In this document: in pieces, positions 55,622 to 64,000 of the stretch
How the letters are laid out: every line of letters starts with the position of its first letter
Position numbering within the stretch: position 1 is the stretch's first letter
Assembly (NCBI GenBank): GCA_001534745.1
Contig: CP013997.1
Coordinates: 124,001 to 188,000 of the forward strand
DNA: 64,000 bases
Reading direction: 5' to 3'
Source of the DNA: Pseudomonas monteilii
GTDB lineage: Bacteria; Pseudomonadota; Gammaproteobacteria; Pseudomonadales; Pseudomonadaceae
The notes under the pieces: model-generated
Seen by the model: the letters and a program-made list of their open reading frames with translations, nothing else
What the model was told of the DNA's origin: nothing
Databases searched by the model: none
Made by a program: the position numbers and the translations under genes

Positions 55622-57064
55622 ATGCAGCTCAAAGACGCTCAGTTGTTCCGCCAGCAAGCCTTCATCAACGGTGAATGGCTGGACGCGGACAACGGCCAGT
55701 CCATCCAGGTGACCAACCCGGCCACCGGTGAAGTGATCGGCAGCGTGCCGAAGATGGGCACCGCGGAAACCCGCCGTGCCATCGAAGCGGCCGACAAGGC
55801 CCTGCCGGCCTGGCGCGCGCTGACCGCCAAGGAGCGTTCGGCCAAGCTGCGTCGCTGGTTCGAACTGATGATCGAGCACCAGGACGACCTGGCTCGCCTG
55901 ATGACCACCGAGCAGGGCAAGCCGCTGGCCGAAGCCAAGGGCGAGATCGCCTACGCCGCCTCGTTCATCGAGTGGTTCGCCGAAGAAGCCAAGCGTGTCT
56001 ATGGCGACACCATTCCGGGCCACCAGGCGGACAAGCGCCTGATCGTGATCAAGCAGCCGATCGGCGTCACCGCAGCCATCACCCCGTGGAACTTCCCGGC
56101 AGCGATGATCACCCGTAAAGCCGGCCCGGCCCTGGCCGCAGGCTGCACCATGGTGCTCAAGCCCGCCTCGCAGACCCCGTACTCCGCCCTGGCCCTGGTC
56201 GAGCTGGCCACCCGTGCCGGCATCCCGGCCGGCGTGCTGAGCGTGGTGACCGGCAGCGCGGGCGAAGTCGGCGGCGAGCTGACCTCCAACGCCCTGGTGC
56301 GCAAGCTGTCCTTCACCGGCTCGACCGAGATCGGTCGCCAGCTGATGCAGGAATGCGCCAAGGACATCAAGAAAGTCTCCCTGGAGCTGGGCGGCAACGC
56401 GCCCTTCATCGTGTTCGACGACGCTGACCTGGACAAGGCCGTCGAGGGCGCGATCATCTCCAAGTACCGCAACAACGGTCAGACCTGCGTCTGCGCCAAC
56501 CGCATCTACGTGCAGGACGGCGTGTACGACGCCTTCGCCGAGAAGCTCAAGGTCGCGGTCGCCAAGCTCAAGATCGGCAACGGTCTGGAAGAGGGCACCA
56601 CCACCGGCCCGCTGATCGACCATAAGGCCGTGGCCAAGGTCCAGGAGCACATCGAGGACGCCGTTTCCAAGGGCGCTCGCGTGCTGTCCGGCGGCAAGCT
56701 GATCGAAGGCAACTTCTTCGAGCCGACCATCTTGGTCGACGTGCCGAAGACCGCTGCCGTGGCCAAGGAAGAGACCTTCGGCCCGCTGGCGCCGCTGTTC
56801 CGCTTCCAGGACGAAGCCGAAGTCATCGCCCTGTCCAACGACACCGAGTTCGGCCTGGCCTCGTACTTCTACGCCCGCGACATGAGCCGTGTGTTCCGTG
56901 TCGCCGAGGCCCTGGAGTACGGCATGGTCGGCATCAACACCGGCCTGATCTCCAACGAAGTGGCGCCGTTCGGCGGCATCAAGGCCTCGGGCCTGGGTCG
57001 CGAAGGTTCCAAGTACGGCATCGAGGACTACCTCGAGATCAAGTACCTGTGCCTGAGCATCTGA
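55622..57064 (+). CDS. gabD: Succinate-semialdehyde dehydrogenase (NADP+)
   Basis: A 480-residue ALDH that oxidises succinic semialdehyde to succinate, the second step of GABA use. Active residues are Glu255 (VSLELGGNAPF) and nucleophile Cys289 (NNGQTCVCANRI); the second cysteine two positions later is typical of GabD. KPASQTPYSALALVELA and GLGREGSKYGIEDYLEIKYL are family blocks. It is followed by a terminator and then gabT, so the pair may be transcribed separately. It could serve GABA produced by the guanidinobutyrase pathway in this window. Confidence 0.95.
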   Translation: MQLKDAQLFRQQAFINGEWLDADNGQSIQVTNPATGEVIGSVPKMGTAETRRAIEAADKALPAWRALTAKERSAKLRRWFELMIEHQDDLARLMTTEQGKPLAEAKGEIAYAASFIEWFAEEAKRVYGDTIPGHQADKRLIVIKQPIGVTAAITPWNFPAAMITRKAGPALAAGCTMVLKPASQTPYSALALVELATRAGIPAGVLSVVTGSAGEVGGELTSNALVRKLSFTGSTEIGRQLMQECAKDIKKVSLELGGNAPFIVFDDADLDKAVEGAIISKYRNNGQTCVCANRIYVQDGVYDAFAEKLKVAVAKLKIGNGLEEGTTTGPLIDHKAVAKVQEHIEDAVSKGARVLSGGKLIEGNFFEPTILVDVPKTAAVAKEETFGPLAPLFRFQDEAEVIALSNDTEFGLASYFYARDMSRVFRVAEALEYGMVGINTGLISNEVAPFGGIKASGLGREGSKYGIEDYLEIKYLCLSI

Positions 57065-57088
57065 TCATCGTGTAAGGCTTTACCTCTG

Positions 57089-57126
57089 CCAGCGAGGCGC
57101 GAGAGCGACGTCTCGCTGGTTTTTTT
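57089..57126 (+). terminator. Intrinsic terminator between gabD and gabT
   Basis: CCAGCGAG and CTCGCTGG form an 8-bp stem, followed by seven T residues. Confidence 0.85.
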
Positions 57127-57246
57127 CATACCCGCAGCACCTGGTGGCCAGGGCCCTGCCGCAGTCGATCAACGCATGCTGCCGCAGTCGAATACCAGCC
57201 ACCCCCGAATGTAAGCGCCACGCTGTTGTGGCGCGATGAGGGCATT

Positions 57247-58527
57247 ATGAGCAAGACCAACGAATCCTTGATGCAGCGCCGTGTCAACGCCGTCCCACGT
57301 GGCGTCGGCCAGATCCACCCGATCTTCGTCGACACCGCCGAGAACGCGACCGTGATCGACGTCGAAGGCCGCGAGTTCATCGACTTCGCCGGCGGCATCG
57401 CCGTACTGAACACCGGCCACCTGCACCCGAAAGTCGTGGCGGCCGTGCAGAAGCAGCTGACCAAGGTCAGCCACACCTGCTTCCAGGTCCTGGCCTACGA
57501 GCCGTACGTGGAGCTGTGCGAGAAGATCAACGCCAAGGTGCCAGGCGACTTCGCCAAGAAGACCCTGCTGGTCACCAGCGGCTCGGAAGCGGTCGAGAAC
57601 GCCGTCAAGATCGCCCGTGCCGCCACCGGCCGTGCCGGCGTGATCGCCTTCACCGGCGGCTACCACGGCCGTACCATGATGACCCTGGGCCTGACCGGCA
57701 AGGTCGTGCCGTACTCGGCCGGCATGGGCCTGATGCCCGGCGGCGTATTCCGTGCACAGTTCCCGAACGAGCTGCACGGCGTCAGCATCGACGAGTCGAT
57801 CGCCTCGATCGAGCGCATCTTCAAGAACGATGCCGAGCCGCGTGACATCGCTGCCATCATCATCGAGCCCGTGCAGGGCGAGGGCGGCTTCATCACCGCA
57901 CCGAAGGCCTTCATGGAGCGCCTGCGCGCCCTGTGCGACCAGCATGGCATTCTGCTGATCGCCGACGAAGTGCAGACCGGCGCTGGCCGTACCGGTACCT
58001 TCTTCGCCATGGAACAGATGGGCGTCACGCCTGACCTGACCACCTTCGCCAAGTCCATCGCCGGTGGTTTCCCGCTGGCCGGTGTCTGCGGCAAGGCCGA
58101 GTACATGGACGCCATCGCTCCAGGCGGCCTGGGCGGCACCTATGCCGGCAGCCCGATCGCCTGCGCCGCGGCCCTGGCCGTGATCGAGGTGTTCGAGGAA
58201 GAGAACCTGCTCGAGCGCAGCAAGGCCGTGGGCGAGCACCTGATGGCTGGCCTGCGTCAGATCCAGGACAAGCACCCGATCATCGGTGACGTGCGCGGTC
58301 TGGGTTCGATGATCGCCGTCGAAGTCTTCGATGCCAAAGGCTCGCTGACCCCGAACGCTGCCGCCGTCAGCCAGGTCGTGGCCAAGGCCCGCGACAAAGG
58401 CCTGATCCTGCTGTCCTGCGGCACCTACGGCAACGTCCTGCGTATCCTGGTACCGCTGACCGCACCGGACGAGCAGCTGGACAAAGGTCTGGCGATCATC
58501 GAGGAATGCTTCGCCGAACTGGCGTGA
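57247..58527 (+). CDS. gabT: 4-aminobutyrate aminotransferase
   Basis: A 426-residue class III PLP aminotransferase that converts GABA and 2-oxoglutarate to succinic semialdehyde and glutamate. The PLP lysine is Lys269 (TTFAKSIAGGFPLAG), preceded by the Asp of LLIADEVQTGAGRTG; the FTGGYHGRTMMTLGLTGKVV block is also diagnostic. It follows gabD but has its own 120-bp leader after the gabD terminator, and ends at a strong terminator. It may also act on 5-aminovalerate from lysine degradation. Confidence 0.96.
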   Translation: MSKTNESLMQRRVNAVPRGVGQIHPIFVDTAENATVIDVEGREFIDFAGGIAVLNTGHLHPKVVAAVQKQLTKVSHTCFQVLAYEPYVELCEKINAKVPGDFAKKTLLVTSGSEAVENAVKIARAATGRAGVIAFTGGYHGRTMMTLGLTGKVVPYSAGMGLMPGGVFRAQFPNELHGVSIDESIASIERIFKNDAEPRDIAAIIIEPVQGEGGFITAPKAFMERLRALCDQHGILLIADEVQTGAGRTGTFFAMEQMGVTPDLTTFAKSIAGGFPLAGVCGKAEYMDAIAPGGLGGTYAGSPIACAAALAVIEVFEEENLLERSKAVGEHLMAGLRQIQDKHPIIGDVRGLGSMIAVEVFDAKGSLTPNAAAVSQVVAKARDKGLILLSCGTYGNVLRILVPLTAPDEQLDKGLAIIEECFAELA

Positions 58528-58547
58528 TGTAACCTCGAGACGAACGA

Positions 58548-58604
58548 CCCGCCGTGGTGCGGGGTTGCCCTTGTGGCAGCTCCGTCGCCACGGCGGGTTT
58601 TTTT
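58548..58604 (+). terminator. Intrinsic terminator after gabT
   Basis: CCCGCCGTGG and CCACGGCGGG form a perfect 10-bp stem followed by seven T residues. Confidence 0.92.
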
Positions 58605-58751
58605 GTGCCAGCGTTCCGCGGTATGCCCACCGTTCAGGGGCCTGCGTGTCGATTTTCCTCGCCACCCCTGCCTGGCACGCTATGGTTGTCACAACCACCG
58701 TCATCCTGGCGCGCCGAGGTGCGCGTCCGACACGTCGCACAGGAGGTGCCC

Positions 58752-60083
58752 ATGCCTGCCACCCAGACTCATCCACCGTGCGTGCTGATCGCCGAGAGCG
58801 ACCCGTGGGTGCGCGACCTGCTGCGCGACATGTTGCTCAGCGTACGCTGCGATGCCCGCCTGCACGTGTGTGCCGATGGCGATCAGGCCCTGGCCGCGAT
58901 GACCCGCCAACCCGACCTGATCATCGCCGCCCGTGAGCTGGCGGGCATCGACGGGCTGGACCTGCTGCGCACCGTACGGACCCGCAGTCGTACGCCTGCC
59001 TTGCCCTTCATCCTGTTGAGCAGACGCACCGACCTGGCCAGCGTGCGCGAAGCGTTGCCCTTGCACCCCACGGCCTACCTGAGCAAACCGCTGGACCTGG
59101 AGGGGCTGCGCAGGCGGCTCGAGGCACTGCTGCTGGAGGTCGGTCAACAGGTCGCCTGCCCGGTGCCGTTGCTGCAGGAAGGTCTCGATGTCCGCACCTT
59201 CCTCACGCAGCAACGCACGACGGCCGAGGGTGCACCGGTGTTTCTCGACCTGCATCAGGTGATCAAGCAGGCGCTGACGCCCCACGGCCTGGACCTCGCG
59301 GTCGTGGCGCCGCTCGTGGAGGCCGACCCCCAGACCACCGCCGTGCTGGTGGCGGCCGCCAACAGCGCCTCGCTGCACCGTGAGGCCGGCGTGCAGAGCC
59401 TGGCCGAAGCGCTGACCGTGCTGGGCGGCACGCAGAGCATGAACCTCATGCTGGGCATGAGCCTCAAGCGCGGGGTGCGGCTCAGCGACCCTTTGCTGAT
59501 CCGGTATGCCGAGACCTATCGCCACGCCGCCGTGGCCCTGGCCGAGCAGGCGCGTGCCCTGGCCCGTGCCTTGGCGCTCGAGGAAGGCCCGTGCCAGTGC
59601 GCCGGGCTGCTGCATTGCCTGGGTGAGCTGGCGGTGCTGCGCAGCCTTCAGGAATGGCGATTGGGTGGAGGCCCGCTGGAAGACGCGGAGGTGGGACAGG
59701 CGCTGCGCGATCAGGGCGCGGCCTTCGGCTCGGCACTGCGGGCCCGGTGGCGCCTGCCGCTGGGCCTGCGTGAACTGATCGCCGCGACCTATCAGCTGGG
59801 GGGTGGGGTGTATTCCAGGGCGCTGCTGGTCATGCACCTGGCCCGCGAACTGATCGACGTACCCGCCGAGCACGGGCTGGAGCGGGTCGCCCAGGGGCGC
59901 ACGGCACGTCTGTTGAAGCTGGAGGCTGCGGCCCTGGAGCGCTTACGTGTCCGCCTCGCGCCGACGCCTGCCTTGCAGGACGCCGCACCTGTCGCCGACG
60001 CGCAGGCCCCCTCGGTTCAGACGAAGCCACCGGCGATGACCGTGGACGATCTGCCGGACGATGATACGCCGCTACTGGGGTAG
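58752..60083 (+). CDS. Degenerate receiver-HDOD signalling protein
   Basis: A 443-residue protein: a receiver-like domain (residues about 8-130), an HDOD domain (about 155-370) and a disordered acidic tail ending MTVDDLPDDDTPLLG. In the receiver, the phosphoacceptor position aligns with Ala60 (PDLIIAARELAGIDGLDLL, where PDLxxxD is expected), although the C-terminal Lys in YLSKPLD is kept. It therefore probably cannot be phosphorylated in the normal way. HDOD domains are HD-like folds without a full metal site, common in signalling. AGGAGG precedes the ATG at 58752. Role unknown. Confidence 0.82.
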   Translation: MPATQTHPPCVLIAESDPWVRDLLRDMLLSVRCDARLHVCADGDQALAAMTRQPDLIIAARELAGIDGLDLLRTVRTRSRTPALPFILLSRRTDLASVREALPLHPTAYLSKPLDLEGLRRRLEALLLEVGQQVACPVPLLQEGLDVRTFLTQQRTTAEGAPVFLDLHQVIKQALTPHGLDLAVVAPLVEADPQTTAVLVAAANSASLHREAGVQSLAEALTVLGGTQSMNLMLGMSLKRGVRLSDPLLIRYAETYRHAAVALAEQARALARALALEEGPCQCAGLLHCLGELAVLRSLQEWRLGGGPLEDAEVGQALRDQGAAFGSALRARWRLPLGLRELIAATYQLGGGVYSRALLVMHLARELIDVPAEHGLERVAQGRTARLLKLEAAALERLRVRLAPTPALQDAAPVADAQAPSVQTKPPAMTVDDLPDDDTPLLG

Positions 60084-60121
60084 CACGGTTGGCGTCGGGT
60101 GGCGCCCAAGTGGGTGTCGTC

Positions 60122-61111
60122 TCAACCCGTGACGATCTGGTTCTTGCCTTGGCGCTTGGCCTGGTACATGGCCGCATCGGCGCGCGAGAACAGAATGTCC
60201 AGGGCCTCGTCGGCTTCGCCAAGACCGGTCAGGCCCTGGCTGATCGTGACGCCGAAAGACCGTTGTCCATGGGTGAAGTGCAGGCGCTGAATCTCACGCT
60301 GCAGGCGCTCGGCGATCTGCTCGGCGACCTGCGCCGTGCACCCTGGGAAGACGGCGGCGAATTCCTCGCCCCCGATGCGCCCGAACAGGTCGCCCCGGCG
60401 CAGCACCGAGCGGCCGCTGTCGGCCACCCGCTGCAATACCTGGTCGCCCTGCTGGTGACCGTAGCTGTCGTTGATCTGCTTGAAGTCATCGATGTCCAGC
60501 AGCAGGAACGCCAAGGGCGAGCCGTCCTGACGGGCCGTTTCGAAGGCCTGGCGTGCGCAATCGAAGAAGTGCCGGCGGTTACTGCTCTGGGTCAGCACGT
60601 CGGTGGTCGCCAGACGCTGCAGTTCACCCTCCAAGCGCTTCTTTTCGGTGATGTCCTCCGCAATGCCGACGATGACCGGTCGCTTGCCGCCTTCCTGCTG
60701 GCTGATGAAGCACTTGTCGCTGAGCCAGCGCATCTCGCCAGCGCCGTTGATGATGCGGTATTCGCGGTTTTCGACGGCGCCCGTCACCAGCACCTGGGCC
60801 AGACTGCTCTCGGCATAGTCCAGGTCATCGGGGTAGACACTGTTGCGCCACTCGTTGAAGTCCGCCATCACCAGGTTCGGTGGTCGCCCGAAGATGCGCC
60901 CATAGGCCGGGCTGACGTACAGCACCTGACGGGTTTCCCAGTCCATGGCCCACAGGACCGCATTGACGCTTTCGAGCAACGAACTGAACAGCCGCTCACG
61001 CTCGCTCAGGCGCGCGACCTCACCCTGTGCATGCAGCAGGGCCAGCAAAGTCTTGGCGGTTTCGGACTTTGGATCGGGCGAATAAGAAGGGGTGTCATCG
61101 ACCATGTGCAC
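60122..61111 (-). CDS. PAS-GGDEF diguanylate cyclase
   Basis: A 329-residue protein. An N-terminal helix (LLALLHAQGEVARLSERERL) leads to a PAS domain (about 40-160; LYVSPAYGRIFGRP, REYRIINGAGEMRWLSDKC, IVGIAEDITEKKRLE) and a GGDEF domain (165-329). The active motif reads GRIGGEEFAAVFPG, so c-di-GMP synthesis is expected; no RxxD inhibitory site is evident where it is usually placed. The GTG at 61111 has GAGAG 8 nt upstream; an ATG two codons in (61105) is equally possible. It is divergent from the GGDEF-EAL gene. Confidence 0.85.
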   Translation of the reverse strand: MHMVDDTPSYSPDPKSETAKTLLALLHAQGEVARLSERERLFSSLLESVNAVLWAMDWETRQVLYVSPAYGRIFGRPPNLVMADFNEWRNSVYPDDLDYAESSLAQVLVTGAVENREYRIINGAGEMRWLSDKCFISQQEGGKRPVIVGIAEDITEKKRLEGELQRLATTDVLTQSSNRRHFFDCARQAFETARQDGSPLAFLLLDIDDFKQINDSYGHQQGDQVLQRVADSGRSVLRRGDLFGRIGGEEFAAVFPGCTAQVAEQIAERLQREIQRLHFTHGQRSFGVTISQGLTGLGEADEALDILFSRADAAMYQAKRQGKNQIVTG

Positions 61112-61350
61112 GAAAAGGGCTCTCGGCGGAGGTGCGCGCGACCCGTGATCGGCCCGCCACGCGGGCTATGGCCGTTTGAGCGGAAAACCGTGACGAAGTT
61201 CCGGTTTCACCTGGCTGCGTGCCGACGAACGCGAGGGGCCAGAGACGTGACAGGCCGCACGTATCGGACAAATCCACTGTCACATGGGCAGTCAGGACGA
61301 CATTCACTCTCTATAATGCCGCATCCTTTTCAGGGGTTCGTCCACCGGTT

Positions 61351-63246
61351 ATGTCTGCTTCACATCGTGACGCCTTGCGCATGGCAGCGCTCTACCTGGC
61401 CTTGTCGGTCATCTGGCTGACAGTCTCCGACCAAGTGTTGCGCACGTTCCTGGCCGACCCCGCCAAGCTGGCCGTAGGTCACCAGATCAATGGCCTGCTC
61501 TGGGCCCTCCTCAGCGCGCTGCTGATCTTCGTCTCACGTGCCCGTCTGCTCGACTCCATCGGCCTTGGTATGCAGCTGCGCCGCGAAGACCGCGAGCGTC
61601 TGCGCATGGCCTCTGCGGTGTTCGACAGCACCCTGGAGGGTGTTCTGGTGACCGACCGACACGGCGTGATCGTGCATGTGAACCGGGCCTTCATGCGCAT
61701 TACCGGTTACGCCCAGGACGAGGTGCTCGGCCACCGCCCCAGCAAGTTCAAGTCAGGCCGCCATGGCGTGCCTTTCTACCAGGCGATCTATGCGACCCTG
61801 GCCGAGAAGGGCGAGTGGAGCGGGGAGATCTGGAACCGTCGCAAGAACGGCGAGATCTATCCTCAATGGCAGACCATCCGGGCCGTGAGCGACGACGACG
61901 GCCAGCACAGCCACTACGTGGCGGTCTTCAGCGACATCAGCGCGATCAAGCACTCCGAGCGCGAACTGGCCTACCTGGCCCACCATGATCCGCTGACCGG
62001 GCTGGGCAACCGCCTGCTGTTCAGCGACCGGGCCGAGCATGCGCTGGTCGCGGCACAGGCCGAAAAGTGCGGCTGCGCCTTGCTGCTGCTCGACCTCGAT
62101 CACTTCCAGAGCATCAACGATGGCCTGGGGCACACCACCGGCGACACCTTGCTCAAGCTGGTCGGTGAGCGCCTGACCGAAACGCTGGGCAGCGGTACCA
62201 CCTTGGCCCGTCTGGGCGGCGACGAGTTCGCCGTGTTGCTGGAAAACTGCCAGCAGCTCGGTCAGGCAGCGACCCTGGCGCAGACCCTGGTGGAGCGCCT
62301 GAAGGCGCCTTTCGATTTCGACGAGCATCGGTTGTTCATCAGCGCCAGCATCGGCATCAGCCTCTACCCCAGCGATGCGTCGAGCGCCGAACAGCTGCTG
62401 CGCAACGCCGACTCGGCGCTGTTCAAGGCCAAGCGCAACGGGCGTGCCTGCTACGCCCTGTATACCGAGGAACTGACCACCCACGCCCAGCACCGGGTAG
62501 AGACGGCAAGCGAGCTGCGCCATGCGCTGGAAAACCATGAACTGCGGGTGTTCTACCAGCCGGTGCATGCCCTGAACGATCTGCGCCGCGTGGGTTTCGA
62601 AGCCTTGGTGCGCTGGCAGCACCCGCAGCGGGGCATGGTTTCGCCGGGTGATTTCATTCCCATTGCCGAGCGCATCGGGCTGATCGCCGAGATCGATGCC
62701 TGGGTGCTCGACCAGGCTTGTCGGCAGATGGTGCGCTGGCAGGCCGAGGGCCGCGACCTGGCGTTCGTCGCGGTCAATCTGTCCAGTCGGCTGTTCGCCG
62801 ACCACACGCTCCATCGCCAGGTCGACCGCATCCTGCACCAGACCGGCCTGGCCCCGGCCATGCTCGAGCTGGAGGTGACCGAGAGCGCGATCATGGACGA
62901 GCCGGAGGTGGCGCTCGAACAGCTGCACCGCCTGCGCGAGCTGGGGGTCAGGCTGGCCATCGACGACTTCGGCACGGGCTATTCTTCGCTGTTGCGGCTC
63001 AAGCGGATGCCGGTGCACAAGCTCAAGATCGACCAGGGCTTCGTCGCCGGGCTGGGTCATGACGATGACGACCGTGCCATCGTCGAGGCCGTCATCGCGT
63101 TGGCCCGCAGCCTGGACATGCAGGTGCATGCCGAGGGCATCGAACAGGCCGAGCAGGCGCAGTTCCTGATGCAGCACCAGTGCGAGCTGGGGCAGGGCTA
63201 CTGGTTCGGCCGGCCGCAGCCGGTGTCGGAGCTGCGCTGGCCTTGA
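61351..63246 (+). CDS. Membrane PAS-GGDEF-EAL dual c-di-GMP protein
   Basis: A 631-residue protein. Two N-terminal membrane segments (ALYLALSVIWLTVS and NGLLWALLSALLIFVS) flank a short periplasmic loop. Then follow PAS (about 90-215), GGDEF (about 220-375, motif ARLGGDEFAVLL) and EAL (about 385-631, FEALVRWQHP, EVTESAIMDE, AIDDFGTGYSSL, KIDQGF, AEGIEQ). Both active sites look intact, so the protein may synthesise or degrade c-di-GMP, with one activity dominant. The ATG at 61351 is chosen because coding character begins there. Divergent from the PAS-GGDEF gene over 239 bp. Confidence 0.88.
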   Translation: MSASHRDALRMAALYLALSVIWLTVSDQVLRTFLADPAKLAVGHQINGLLWALLSALLIFVSRARLLDSIGLGMQLRREDRERLRMASAVFDSTLEGVLVTDRHGVIVHVNRAFMRITGYAQDEVLGHRPSKFKSGRHGVPFYQAIYATLAEKGEWSGEIWNRRKNGEIYPQWQTIRAVSDDDGQHSHYVAVFSDISAIKHSERELAYLAHHDPLTGLGNRLLFSDRAEHALVAAQAEKCGCALLLLDLDHFQSINDGLGHTTGDTLLKLVGERLTETLGSGTTLARLGGDEFAVLLENCQQLGQAATLAQTLVERLKAPFDFDEHRLFISASIGISLYPSDASSAEQLLRNADSALFKAKRNGRACYALYTEELTTHAQHRVETASELRHALENHELRVFYQPVHALNDLRRVGFEALVRWQHPQRGMVSPGDFIPIAERIGLIAEIDAWVLDQACRQMVRWQAEGRDLAFVAVNLSSRLFADHTLHRQVDRILHQTGLAPAMLELEVTESAIMDEPEVALEQLHRLRELGVRLAIDDFGTGYSSLLRLKRMPVHKLKIDQGFVAGLGHDDDDRAIVEAVIALARSLDMQVHAEGIEQAEQAQFLMQHQCELGQGYWFGRPQPVSELRWP

Positions 63247-63256
63247 GCGTCAGCGC

Positions 63257-64000
63257 TCACGCCTGGGTCCCCAGAAACTTGCGCAGGAATTGCCGCGTGC
63301 GCTCCTCCCGTGGCGCGGCGAACAGCGCCTTGGCCTCACCCTGCTCGACGATCCTGCCCTGGTCGAAGAACACCACCCGGTGAGCGACGTCGCGGGCGAA
63401 GCTCATCTCGTGGGTGACGATGATCAGGGTCCGTCCTTCGTGCGCCAGGTCGCGAATGGTCGCCAGGACTTCGCCGACCAGTTCAGGGTCCAGCGCGGAC
63501 GTCGGCTCGTCGAACAGGATCACCTGTGGCTCCATGGCCAACGCCCGGGCGATGGCGACGCGTTGCTGCTGGCCGCCGGACAGGCGACGCGGATACGCCT
63601 CCTCCTTGCCGGCCAGGCCGACCTTGGCCAGCAGCTGGCGACCCAGCGCCAGGGCCGTGTCCTGCGCCAGCTTGCGTACCACGGTGGGCCCTTCGATGAC
63701 GTTCTCCAGGGCCGTGCGGTGCGGGAACAAGTTGAAGTTCTGGAACACGAAGCCGACCCGCTGGCGTAGCTGGCGGATGATCCCTTGCTGCGCCTTGAGC
63801 GGACGTTCGGCATCGATGTGCAGGTCATCCAGACGGATGCTGCCGGCGTCCGGTGTTTCCAGCAGGTTCAGGCAGCGCAGGAAGGTGGTCTTGCCCGAGC
63901 CGCTCGGCCCGATGATGGCGACCACCTCACCGGTCTGCACCGTCAGGTCGATGCCATCGAGCACGGTATGGCCGTTGAAGCGTTTGGTGAGGCGCTCTAC
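63257..64000 (-). CDS. tcyN: Amino-acid (probably L-cystine) ABC transporter ATPase, start beyond the window
   Basis: The frame stays open to the window edge (VERLTKRFNGHTVLDGID reads in from position 64000), so the N-terminus is missing. Visible motifs: Walker A IIGPSGSGKTTFLRCLNLLE, Q-loop FVFQNFNLFPHRTALENVIE, signature LSGGQQQRVAIARALAMEP and Walker B VILFDEPTSALDPELVGEVL, with the switch His in IVTHEMSFARDVA. The sequence is of the polar amino-acid importer type and reads very like E. coli TcyN/YecC, the cystine importer ATPase. Permease and binding protein genes are expected to lie just outside. Confidence 0.82.
   Translation of the reverse strand, partial: VERLTKRFNGHTVLDGIDLTVQTGEVVAIIGPSGSGKTTFLRCLNLLETPDAGSIRLDDLHIDAERPLKAQQGIIRQLRQRVGFVFQNFNLFPHRTALENVIEGPTVVRKLAQDTALALGRQLLAKVGLAGKEEAYPRRLSGGQQQRVAIARALAMEPQVILFDEPTSALDPELVGEVLATIRDLAHEGRTLIIVTHEMSFARDVAHRVVFFDQGRIVEQGEAKALFAAPREERTRQFLRKFLGTQA

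Overview
The window is about 64 kb of high-GC, gene-dense DNA that reads throughout as a Pseudomonas chromosome, most likely the P. putida/fulva side of the genus. The evidence is a set of typical Pseudomonas core genes in expected neighbourhoods: dapF-DUF484-xerC-HAD, glnK-amtB, sutA, lptM/cyaY, rnk, class I cyaA, argH/algR-hemCDXY, dsbB-rsd(algQ)-FKBP-algP, argE-argA and gabD-gabT. I saw no rRNA, tRNA, CRISPR array, insertion sequence or prophage. Species assignment is an inference.

Layout. 1-3.4 kb: end of a sugar-acid type IlvD/Edd dehydratase, a GntR/FCD regulator and an osmosensing ProP-type transporter. 3.4-14.4 kb: a minus-strand run of eight genes (guanidinobutyrase, SnoaL-like protein, NCS1 and SSS permeases, ThDP decarboxylase, aldehyde dehydrogenase, Tat-exported FAD amino-acid oxidase, Sec-exported RidA) facing a divergent LysR regulator. 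Together these could encode a full route from an amino acid such as arginine through 2-ketoarginine, 4-guanidinobutyraldehyde and 4-guanidinobutyrate to GABA. GabT and GabD, which turn GABA into succinate, lie at 55.6-58.5 kb. 14.4-18.2 kb: a stand-alone EAL phosphodiesterase, mqo, a small Pseudomonas protein, and an intergenic parS-like ParB site. 18.2-21.8 kb: a UbiK-gamma-glutamylcyclotransferase in-frame fusion, a sigma-54/NtrC type promoter, glnK-amtB and sutA.

21.8-31.3 kb: the minus-strand lptM-lysA-dapF-DUF484-xerC-HAD operon divergent from cyaY-DUF1289, then rnk, cyaA and two small genes. 31.4-38.8 kb: a glutathione transferase, argH, algR (with no adjacent algZ/fimS kinase gene) and the overlapping hemC-hemD-hemX-hemY haem operon. 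39-45.5 kb: dsbB, rsd/algQ, a periplasmic FKBP, algP, a TIGR02444 protein, a YheS-type ABC-F ATPase, a LysE exporter and DUF2789. 45.5-52.7 kb: less characterised genes (membrane coiled-coil protein, CBS pair, MFS carrier, DUF2388, orphan GspE/PilB ATPase, ACT-like small protein, Lrp regulator, CYTH-CHAD triphosphatase). 52.8-64 kb: argE and argA, gabD and gabT each with its own terminator, a degenerate receiver-HDOD protein, a PAS-GGDEF cyclase, a membrane PAS-GGDEF-EAL protein, and the start-truncated ATPase of an amino-acid (probably cystine) ABC importer.

Main points for a second look: the guanidino/amino-acid catabolic operon with its exported oxidase-RidA pair, the UbiK fusion, the distal parS site, the Cra-like palindrome upstream of mqo, and the receiver domain lacking its phosphoacceptor aspartate. 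All calls rest on reading the sequence and on remembered family features; no database search was run.
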